DNA of 10,604 bases, taken from JBLIAZ01 sp047632015. GTDB lineage: Bacteria > Bacteroidota > Bacteroidia > Flavobacteriales_C > GCA-002722245. Location of the stretch: NCBI GenBank assembly GCA_047632015.1, contig JBLIBC010000075.1, forward strand, positions 1 through 10,604, in the 5' to 3' direction. The translations under genes were made by a program, and so were the position numbers. Below, one piece after another: positions 1-5,861 of the stretch. Below the pieces are notes generated by a model, which was given only the letters and a program-made list of their open reading frames with translations, was not told the origin of the DNA and searched no databases. Each line of letters begins with the position of its first letter. Within the stretch, counting starts at the first letter, position 1.

Positions 1-143
1 TGACTTGCAATGTTACCATCGGAAGCTTCAAGCATCTCTTTCAAGGTGTTGAAATCGACATCAAGATTCACCATCAGAATAGACATTACGCCCAACCTGA
101 TCCGATTCTCAAAAGCTTTATTTAATCCTGAAATAATTCCCAT
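1..143 (-). CDS. Winged-helix DNA-binding regulator (HTH_27-like), partial N-terminus
   Basis: Reading the minus strand from the ATG at 143-141 gives 47 open codons to the window edge, beginning MGIISGLNKAFENRIRLGVM and continuing through a segment with DFNTLKEML and SDGNIAS. This matches the start of the small winged-helix family (Pfam HTH_27, MarR-like fold). In that family the N-terminal helix carries an F-x-(N/S)-x-x-R-L pattern, and the recognition region starts near a (T/S)-D-G-N-(I/L)-(S/A) segment. The family binds DNA and is usually about 100 residues long, so roughly half is missing. Its start overlaps the stop of the upstream membrane-protein gene by one base (TAATG), so the two are probably translated together. 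I infer that it regulates its own operon. The C-terminal half, including the wing, cannot be checked here. Confidence 0.85.
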   Translation of the reverse strand, partial: MGIISGLNKAFENRIRLGVMSILMVNLDVDFNTLKEMLEASDGNIAS

Positions 144-817
144 TATACAGTTCTTTCGTATTTGATGTACATGTATATTCCGTAAACGATGTTCACCACT
201 CCAAATCCTAAAGCCCAAAATACTAAGCCGTAACCAATGAATAAACCGTTTATTAAACCTAAGATGATGTTTACTACACCAACATATTTAATTTCAGGTA
301 AAGTGAACTTACTTGCGTTAATTAGCGCCATTCCAAAAAATATCAAAGTAGTAGGAGCTAGGAGTCCGAACAAATTGTGCTTGAGTAATATTAAACAATA
401 TAAACCTCCAGCAACAAGTGGCAATCCCATGTTTAAAATTAAACGTCTGCTGGTGTTGTTCCATAAGGAGTGTCCTCTTTTTCTGGCAGTTCTGGCAGTG
501 AATAGTGTACTTAGGATGATTGCGGCTGCCAAGGTAACTATTGCAATTGCAACCAATTCAATGGTGAGGTCATTGGCGGTATTCAATTGAATTAAACCAG
601 CGTCTCCGCTTTGCTCTATACTAGAGTATTGCTGTACCCTTGAATTCCATGAACTGTAAAACTCTTTGATTTTAACATGTGCTAAAGCAGCTCCTATTAA
701 GGCACAGATTCCAGCTGATATACCACTTAAACCGCTCAATGATACAAACCTGGAAGATTTTTCCATCATTGATTTAATTTCTTTTAAGCTGTCTAAATGT
801 TGTGCCGTTTCTGTCAT
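143..817 (-). CDS. Polytopic inner-membrane protein of unknown function, partner of the winged-helix regulator
   Basis: This 224-residue protein has a short charged cytoplasmic start (MTETAQHLDSLKEIKSMMEK) followed by about six hydrophobic segments at residues 25-47, 84-106, 126-145, 149-168, 178-198 and 200-218. A hydrophilic loop (about 48-83) separates the first two, and a basic stretch (TARTARKRGHS, 108-117) follows the second and should be cytoplasmic. There are no catalytic motifs, and I cannot assign a transport or enzymatic role. Proteins of this kind occur in Bacteroidota directly before an HTH_27-type regulator, as here, where the stop overlaps the regulator's ATG. The start at 817 gives the basic/amphipathic leader before the first helix. 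No Shine-Dalgarno sequence is visible, which is normal for this phylum. The pair may sense a membrane or metabolic state, but that is inference. Confidence 0.8.
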   Translation of the reverse strand: MTETAQHLDSLKEIKSMMEKSSRFVSLSGLSGISAGICALIGAALAHVKIKEFYSSWNSRVQQYSSIEQSGDAGLIQLNTANDLTIELVAIAIVTLAAAIILSTLFTARTARKRGHSLWNNTSRRLILNMGLPLVAGGLYCLILLKHNLFGLLAPTTLIFFGMALINASKFTLPEIKYVGVVNIILGLINGLFIGYGLVFWALGFGVVNIVYGIYMYIKYERTV

Positions 818-838
818 GATAAAAAGTGCTTTGAATTA

Positions 839-869
839 CAAAGTAAAGATATAATTGTCATATTTCAAA
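839..869 (-). promoter_or_regulatory. Candidate Bacteroidota primary-sigma promoter for the membrane protein/regulator operon
   Basis: On the minus strand a TTTG (plus-strand CAAA at 866-869) lies 20 bases upstream of TACTTTG (plus-strand CAAAGTA at 839-845). This resembles the Bacteroidota consensus of a -33 TTTG and a -7 TAnnTTTG, although the -7 element is one base short. The -7 box ends about 21 bases before the ATG at 817, leaving room for a short leader. It is supported only by motif and position. Confidence 0.45.
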
Positions 870-904
870 ATGAAAAGTGAATTTAATTTTAAAAAACTCG
901 GAAT

Positions 905-949
905 GGTTACTTTTTCAATTACTTGACATTAACTCACAAAGAGTATTAA
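905..949 (+). promoter_or_regulatory. Candidate promoter region of the secreted-protein gene, with a GGTTAC-T5 motif
   Basis: Two signals lie upstream of the ATG at 965. GGTTACTTTTT occupies 905-915 and resembles a sequence at the same general place before the sigma-factor gene (2491-2502). Just downstream, TTGACA (923-928) is followed after 15 bases by TATTAA (944-949). That spacing is short for a classical -35/-10 pair, and there is no good TAnnTTTG box. The region certainly lies between divergent genes (818-964), so a promoter must be near, but which element is used is unclear. Confidence 0.3.
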
Positions 950-964
950 ACTAAAACCAAAAAG

Positions 965-2431
965 ATGAAAAAAATGATTTTATTAATGAGTGTGTTACTG
1001 ATAGGTACAAGCTCATATTCGCAAAAGGAAATTAATGTAGGTGTTTACCCAATCCGTGATGTTGCTTCAAATGTGCAGTTAATTGAAATGGATTTTGGAA
1101 AATTTAATGTGCTAGACAATGAACAGCTCAAAAAAATTAATCCTGATGACATTCTGAAAATAGAGGTAGTTTGTACTGACTACCCAAGAGGGATTAATTT
1201 GGAAAGCTTGAATTCGAACAGGTTTAAACAACTGAATAACGACATGAGGACGAGGGGTTTTAACAAAGCAATCATGTACAATACAATAAGACAAACAGAT
1301 TTTAAGGGAGAGTTGGAAGCTAAAAAGCTATTTCATGGTTTAGCAATTACATTAAAATCAAATGATAATTTAGACGAACACGCTGTATTGATACAAAAAG
1401 GAACACCAACTAGTAACAAGTACGATGTACCTGAATCGTTTTTAGTTGAACCCGAACTGTATTCAATTGACCCTCGGGTTCATAATTCGGTGCGCATTGG
1501 AAAAAAAGGAACAGTACTGCACATTCCTAAAAATGCTTTTGTAGACGACAAAGGAAATACAGTAAAATCGGAAGTAGAACTTGTGTATACCGAGTATACT
1601 AACTCTGCAGAAATTGCTTTTTCAGGGATTCCTATGATGTACAGCAAAAAAGGAGTGGAGTACGCTTTTAACAGCTCAGGAATGTTTTCCATTACTGGGA
1701 AGAGCGAAGGGAAGGAAATTCATGTGGCTAAGAGTAAGGAAATGAAGTTTGATTATGCTTTAGCAAAGCAGAATAAAGACATTGATTTTTACAGTTTAAA
1801 GGCAGACTCAAGTAATTGGGAACTTGTGTCTGAAATAAATGAACTACCTCCAGTGTCACGTAAAAAAACTTCACAGAACATGCTAAAACTAGTTGACGAT
1901 GTTGCTTTTGGGAAGGGTGGAGAATTACAGTTTGAGATTGCAGTTGACTTTGTAGTACGTGAAGCTGACGGTATTGCTATTCCTGACAATGGAAATAGAA
2001 GGAATGCTACACTTCTTGCAGCAGGAGCGAATGCAGGGCATACTTATCCGGATATTGTAGCTGGGCTGAATACCAAAAATTTTGGAGTGTACAATTGCGA
2101 TCAGGCTTATAGGATAAAAAATCAGGTGAACATTGCGGCTAAGTATGTTGATGAAAATGGACGAGAAATCAGAGGAGGTAAAGTGTTGTCCATGATTGAC
2201 TTAAAGTTTAATGGTGCATTCAGTTATGATCCTAGAAAGTTTGTCTGTAACGCCAAAGCAAATAATGTTTTACTCTTGTTTACAGCAAACAACGAAATGT
2301 ATTTGTTAGAAAAGGGTGAGTTCCAAAAAATGAAAATAGGTAAGAGTGGGACGTATAGTTTCAAAATGAAGAACGTCACAAATGAGATTAAAAGCTCCGC
2401 CGACTTAAGTGAGTATTTAGGATTAAATTAA
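965..2431 (+). CDS. Secreted/periplasmic protein sharing domains with the downstream anti-sigma-like protein
   Basis: This 488-residue protein starts with a clear signal peptide: basic MKK, a hydrophobic core MILLMSVLLIGT, then SSYSQ with probable cleavage near residue 20. There is no lipobox cysteine, so it should be released into the periplasm or exported further. Residues 180-265 contain GTVLHIPKNAFVDDKGN followed by SEVELVYTEY, SGIPM and a SSGMF segment. This is a beta-rich block seen in many uncharacterised Bacteroidota envelope proteins, and a related block occurs at residues 203-285 of the protein encoded at 3089-5590. A second block around residues 372-470 begins NFGVYNCD and resembles the AGWVNID block of that same protein. 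No enzyme motif is visible and I do not know its function. The gene is flanked by its own upstream region and a strong terminator, so it is probably monocistronic. It lies 103 bases before the sigma-factor gene, which suggests a functional link. Confidence 0.85.
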   Translation: MKKMILLMSVLLIGTSSYSQKEINVGVYPIRDVASNVQLIEMDFGKFNVLDNEQLKKINPDDILKIEVVCTDYPRGINLESLNSNRFKQLNNDMRTRGFNKAIMYNTIRQTDFKGELEAKKLFHGLAITLKSNDNLDEHAVLIQKGTPTSNKYDVPESFLVEPELYSIDPRVHNSVRIGKKGTVLHIPKNAFVDDKGNTVKSEVELVYTEYTNSAEIAFSGIPMMYSKKGVEYAFNSSGMFSITGKSEGKEIHVAKSKEMKFDYALAKQNKDIDFYSLKADSSNWELVSEINELPPVSRKKTSQNMLKLVDDVAFGKGGELQFEIAVDFVVREADGIAIPDNGNRRNATLLAAGANAGHTYPDIVAGLNTKNFGVYNCDQAYRIKNQVNIAAKYVDENGREIRGGKVLSMIDLKFNGAFSYDPRKFVCNAKANNVLLLFTANNEMYLLEKGEFQKMKIGKSGTYSFKMKNVTNEIKSSADLSEYLGLN

Positions 2432-2464
2432 TGTTCGAGTAGTATTAAATTGAGTTGGGTTGAC

Positions 2465-2502
2465 AAAAAGGTAACTTTTTTGAAATAAAAGGTTACCTTT
2501 TT
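2465..2502 (+). terminator. Intrinsic terminator after the secreted-protein gene
   Basis: A 16-base-pair stem pairs 2465-2480 with 2487-2502 around a six-base loop (TGAAAT). The core is AAAAAGGTAAC against GTTACCTTTTT, extended by one T-G wobble and four A-T pairs. The A-run and T-run form the base of the stem, so it could also work on the other strand. It begins 33 bases after the stop at 2431. The right arm contains GGTTACC, which matches a motif upstream of position 965. Confidence 0.8.
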
Positions 2503-2534
2503 AAATTCCATTACATAAAGAAGAAAAGTACTTT

Positions 2535-3092
2535 ATGAAAGACAAAGTAATCATACAAAATTTAAGGTCTGGTCAGCGGAACAAGGCTTTGCAATATTTG
2601 TACAGGGAGTTGCCTAAAATTGAGGCGAACATATGCCGGTCGGGTGGAACAAAGCAGGAAGCCGAGGAAATTTTTACCGACGCGCTGATATTGCTGATTG
2701 AAAAAGTAAGCGATCCCAAATTTGAATTGACGTCAAAATTATCCACCTACTTGTACGGAATCACAAGGTTCCTTTGGATGAACGAGCTTAAAAAAACCAA
2801 ACGAAAATATGAACTAGAATGGACTGATACCCTTATCCTAATTGATGAGGACTTAGATTATGATTCCCACAAAGAAGAACAATTAAAGCAGTTAGAAACT
2901 GTAATTTCTCAAGTGTCACAGCGATGCCAAGAGATATTTGAGTTGTTCTACTTTAAAAAGGAATCAATGCAAACAATTGCTGACTTACTTGGCTTTACCA
3001 GTGTAAACTCAGCAAAAACGCAAAAGTACAAGTGCATTGAAAAAGCAGTAGTACTTGCGGAAAGTATTCAATCTAAAATCTATCAATCATGA
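2535..3092 (+). CDS. ECF-type RNA polymerase sigma factor (sigma-70 family)
   Basis: This 185-residue protein has the two-domain size and layout of group 4 sigma factors. Residues about 12-91 form sigma region 2, with QEAEEIFTDALILLIEKV matching the core-binding/-10 recognition helices and LSTYLYGITRFLWMNELKK matching regions 2.3-2.4. An acidic linker (about 95-115, rich in D and E) follows. Residues about 117-175 form region 4, including CQEIFELFYFKKESMQTIAD and LLGFTSVNSAKTQKYKC, the helix-turn-helix that reads the -35 element. It would redirect RNA polymerase to a small regulon. Its TGA overlaps the next gene's ATG (ATGA), so both should be made at a matched ratio, as is common for a sigma factor and its antagonist. 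The start at 2535 gives the normal family length. No strong Shine-Dalgarno or TAnnTTTG promoter is visible, so it may be autoregulated. Confidence 0.92.
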   Translation: MKDKVIIQNLRSGQRNKALQYLYRELPKIEANICRSGGTKQEAEEIFTDALILLIEKVSDPKFELTSKLSTYLYGITRFLWMNELKKTKRKYELEWTDTLILIDEDLDYDSHKEEQLKQLETVISQVSQRCQEIFELFYFKKESMQTIADLLGFTSVNSAKTQKYKCIEKAVVLAESIQSKIYQS

Positions 3093-5590
3093 GAAACGAA
3101 TTAGAAAACATAGCGTTAATAGAGGCTTACATTGCAGGAGAGCTTTTGGGTAAAGAACTTGCGGAAGTAGAGACGAAGCTTTTGACGGACGACGATTTTA
3201 ATAGTCAGTTAACTACACAACAAAATTTACAAAAAGCAATTGCACGGGCAGCTTTAAGAAAGGAAATGGCAGCAGCGGGTAAAACTGTGGCATTTAAAAA
3301 AGTTTTGAAAAATTGGATAATTGGAGGGGCGGTAGCGATTGCTACAGCAGGATCCGTGTTTTACTTTATGAATGCTGGAATTAGTGTAGGGGATCAAAGT
3401 AGTTTGAGCACTGAGCAAATTGAACCTGTGAGTGGCAAGGTTGAATTGGAGGAGATTAATCAAGTTAGTGTAGTGGATGAGGACTACTTAGTAGTAAGCG
3501 AAGAGGATAAAAACCTGGAGGAGGTCATGGCTAGTTCAAGCGAGTCAACACTAATTCCTTTAAATCAACCTGCCGGAAATAAATTTAAAAAATCTGATGA
3601 TGGATTAATTGACTTTAATGGTTTGAAAATGTGGGTACAGCCTGACGTCCAAACTTATAAAATCGATCCTTCAATTGGTGGGTTAATTGACGCAAAAGAT
3701 GGAACTGTCATTGTGGTGCCTGAAAATGCATTCATTGATGACAATGGGGCTACCATAAAAAATGAAGTAGAAGTTAAGGTGTTAGAAGCTGTTGAATTGG
3801 ATGACATGGTGCTTTATAACTTGACCACTACTGCCAACGGCAAGGCGCTTCAAACAGGAGGGATGCTGCATTTTGAATTTTTATCGAACGGTAAAAAAGT
3901 GAATGTTAATCCAAAAAGGCCATTGTACATTGAAGTGCCTACAGAAGATAAGGTAGCGGGAATGATGGCTTTTAAGGGAAAGGTTAAAGATGGAAAAGTA
4001 GATTGGGAGAATCCTAAACCTTTGAAAAAGTACTTGGTGAATGTTGACTTTGATTTGTTAGATTTTTTACCTGAAGGCTTTGATGATGCTGTGGAAACGG
4101 AATTGCCTTTTAGGAAGTACAAGGAGTATAGTTCAAGCACGGTTGATAAGATATATTATAATTTGTCTAGAAATACTACACCCTCGATTTTTGGTACGGA
4201 TGGAAATACATTTCAGAAGGTAGCTAGCATTGTTAAAAATTGGGGAGAAAGTAGTAAAAATAAGGATTCTGTAGACACTAATTATGTTGTGTCCGTATCT
4301 ACGGATAGTCTTAGATACGATAGAGCTTCGGGTTCAGAAACTGTAGTTTATAATTGCGGCATCAATCCAACCGCCATAAAATCAATTCGTTCTTCGCAGT
4401 TTCGAAAATCCTACCTCGCAACCAAAGAGTTCGAAAAAAGAATTGCTGTTTTACATGCATCAAACTGTGGAAGGGAAGCTTTGGAAGTTTACATAAATAA
4501 CTTGGACAAAGACTTGTGCTATGCTGATTCAATAGTTGTTACAATAAGCTCTGGGGATACAAAACGACAATTTAAAAAGTTTGCAAATGAAAACTTAACA
4601 AACATCAGAGACGCTAACATTCATCAAAAGTATTTGTCGCAGTTTTACAACAACAAATTGAGGGAATACGACAATGATCAACGCAAGTTCAACAATAAGA
4701 TTCTTGCAAGCAACAATGCTCAAATTGGACAGTTAAGAAGTGATTACATTGCTGAAGTAAAGAGAAGTAGAAAGTTGTTTAACAGTTCTGGTTCAATTGC
4801 CAGTAACAGAAATGTAAGTACAGGCGATTATGTCAATACACCAGTTGCATCCCGTAATTCGGCAGCAACATCAAACGTGTACAGCTTTCAATGGGCAAGT
4901 GCAGGTTGGGTAAACATTGATGCATACTTACATTTATTATCGAAAGGAAGTAAAGGTGTAGTCATCAATTATGAAGGACACAAAGGAACAACAGAGGTTT
5001 ATCAATACCTGAGTGCTGTCGATAATTTAACCCCCTTGTTATTAAAAAATGGCACTGCCACGATAAGGGTTCCCAAAGCCGGTACTAGAGGTGCGAAAAG
5101 CATGGAAAACACATTTTGCATGGCTATTTCGAAAGAGGGTAAAAGCTTTAAGTTTGCTCACCAGAGGTATAATCCATACAAGGACAATGCAATACTGATT
5201 AAGTTGCTGCCTAGCAGTGAAGCAACAATTAGGAATCATTTGAGAACATACGGAGTTCAAAAGGACTTAGCTAAAAGAATGAGAGAGTTCGAGGAGACAG
5301 TTGCAAAGATGAAACGAAAAAGAGAGGCTGCAAAACAAAAAAGAGTGCGAAAGGCAAAGCAATTGGCTGCAAAACTAAAAATTGCCAAAAAGAGAATTTC
5401 TGATAAAAAGAAAGCTGTACAAAAAAAGCAAGTTGAAATAGCTGAAGAGAATAGGAAGTTGAATGTCTTTAAAATGTTAGCGTTCAGATGTGATGGGAAG
5501 TCGGAAGGTGGTGCTGATCTGATAGATGATAGTTTAGACAAGGGTGTTGATGAGCTCCTACAGGAAGAGCGGAATTCAAATAGGGAATAA
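3089..5590 (+). CDS. Single-pass membrane protein with anti-sigma-like N-terminus and large ectodomain
   Basis: This 833-residue protein has distinct parts. Residues 5-60 (ENIALIEAYIAGELLGKELA, then a DDDFNSQL segment) resemble the helical start of Bacteroidota anti-sigma factors of the 'YxxGxLxxxExxxxExxLxxDxxF' type; the zinc-finger HxxxCxxC is absent. Residues 75-95 form one membrane helix (WIIGGAVAIATAGSVFYFM), after a basic segment that predicts a cytoplasmic N-terminus. An acidic linker (about 105-150) follows. Residues 203-285 carry GTVIVVPENAFIDDNGA and TGGMLHFEF, related to the secreted protein at 965-2431. Residues about 420-530 are helical (NCGINPTAIKSIRSSQF, then a FEKRIAVLH segment), and 598-700 hold the AGWVNID block. 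Residues about 725-793 are a very basic predicted coiled coil, and the tail is acidic. Five cysteines lie in the ectodomain. It probably holds the coupled sigma factor until a signal arrives; the signal is unknown. The architecture is visible, but the anti-sigma role is inferred. Confidence 0.88.
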   Translation: MRNELENIALIEAYIAGELLGKELAEVETKLLTDDDFNSQLTTQQNLQKAIARAALRKEMAAAGKTVAFKKVLKNWIIGGAVAIATAGSVFYFMNAGISVGDQSSLSTEQIEPVSGKVELEEINQVSVVDEDYLVVSEEDKNLEEVMASSSESTLIPLNQPAGNKFKKSDDGLIDFNGLKMWVQPDVQTYKIDPSIGGLIDAKDGTVIVVPENAFIDDNGATIKNEVEVKVLEAVELDDMVLYNLTTTANGKALQTGGMLHFEFLSNGKKVNVNPKRPLYIEVPTEDKVAGMMAFKGKVKDGKVDWENPKPLKKYLVNVDFDLLDFLPEGFDDAVETELPFRKYKEYSSSTVDKIYYNLSRNTTPSIFGTDGNTFQKVASIVKNWGESSKNKDSVDTNYVVSVSTDSLRYDRASGSETVVYNCGINPTAIKSIRSSQFRKSYLATKEFEKRIAVLHASNCGREALEVYINNLDKDLCYADSIVVTISSGDTKRQFKKFANENLTNIRDANIHQKYLSQFYNNKLREYDNDQRKFNNKILASNNAQIGQLRSDYIAEVKRSRKLFNSSGSIASNRNVSTGDYVNTPVASRNSAATSNVYSFQWASAGWVNIDAYLHLLSKGSKGVVINYEGHKGTTEVYQYLSAVDNLTPLLLKNGTATIRVPKAGTRGAKSMENTFCMAISKEGKSFKFAHQRYNPYKDNAILIKLLPSSEATIRNHLRTYGVQKDLAKRMREFEETVAKMKRKREAAKQKRVRKAKQLAAKLKIAKKRISDKKKAVQKKQVEIAEENRKLNVFKMLAFRCDGKSEGGADLIDDSLDKGVDELLQEERNSNRE

Positions 5591-5614
5591 CAGCAGTTTT
5601 TTAATTAATTCAAC

Positions 5615-5649
5615 AAAAAAGGGTGTCAATCATTGGCGCTCTTTTTTTT
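5615..5649 (+). terminator. Intrinsic terminator of the sigma/anti-sigma-like operon
   Basis: The arm at 5615-5630 (A6 then GGGTGTCAAT) pairs with ATTGGCGCTC plus T-run at 5632-5649. The GC core includes three G-T wobbles, and the stem ends in an eight-T tract at 5642-5649. The hairpin starts 25 bases after the stop at 5590. The A-run and T-run on opposite sides allow extended pairing. Confidence 0.82.
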
Positions 5650-5689
5650 GTTTAGGATAAATCAAGAGTAACGTTCAATTACAAACCAT

Positions 5690-5762
5690 GTCATTGCGAG
5701 GCACGAAGCAATCTCATTTCCAGAATTACACGGGAGTGGATTGCTTCGTTCCTCGCAATGAC
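5690..5762. repeat. GTCATTGCGAGG-type dispersed palindromic repeat (REP/MITE-like)
   Basis: The arm GTCATTGCGAGGCACGAAGC (5690-5709, continuing AATC to 5713) is the inverse complement of 5739-5762, with only one mismatch (C at 5702 against T at 5750). That gives a 24-base-pair stem around a loop of about 25 bases. I recognise the arm consensus (GTCATTGCGAGGAACGAAGC) as a small repeat found at many intergenic sites in unrelated bacterial genomes; its mobility mechanism and function are not settled. It sits just after a terminator in non-coding DNA, the usual setting for such repeats. It is more GC-rich than its surroundings. No duplicated target site is convincing. Confidence 0.8.
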
Positions 5763-5861
5763 GATAAGGGATAATGTTTTCTTTAACGTTTATTAAGTCG
5801 ATGTGACTGACATCTATGTGTTCCGTACAAAATAATTCCTTCAATTTCCTGTTCATTAACC
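5763..5861 (+). other. Leader region of the hydrolase gene
   Basis: No gene is supported here. The only structure I see is a small operator-like inverted repeat, GATGT-(5)-ACATC at 5800-5814, about 48 bases before the GTG start. There is no recognisable TAnnTTTG box or Shine-Dalgarno sequence. Because a terminator lies at 5615-5649, the hydrolase needs its own promoter in this stretch or within the repeat, but I cannot place it. Confidence 0.3.

Noticed and set aside
237..590. 117-codon plus-strand open frame opposite the membrane-protein gene
   Set aside because: It lies antisense to a well-supported six-helix protein, and its product has no recognisable domain. The same reasoning removes the other antisense frames opposite the large genes.
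5689..5775. 28-codon plus-strand frame (MSLRGTKQSHF start) in the same repeat
   Set aside because: It is the other-strand translation of the same palindrome, a well-known false gene call.
5669..5790. TAACGTT at 5669-5675 and 5784-5790 as a target-site duplication around the repeat
   Set aside because: The copies are not adjacent to the palindrome (14 and 21 bases away), and AACGTT is itself a palindrome that arises easily by chance.
5662..5856. Open frame of 64 codons on the minus strand across the intergenic repeat
   Set aside because: Its middle (RHCEERSNP, then EIASCLAMT) is the familiar spurious translation of the GTCATTGCGAGG palindrome, and the flanks look like non-coding DNA.
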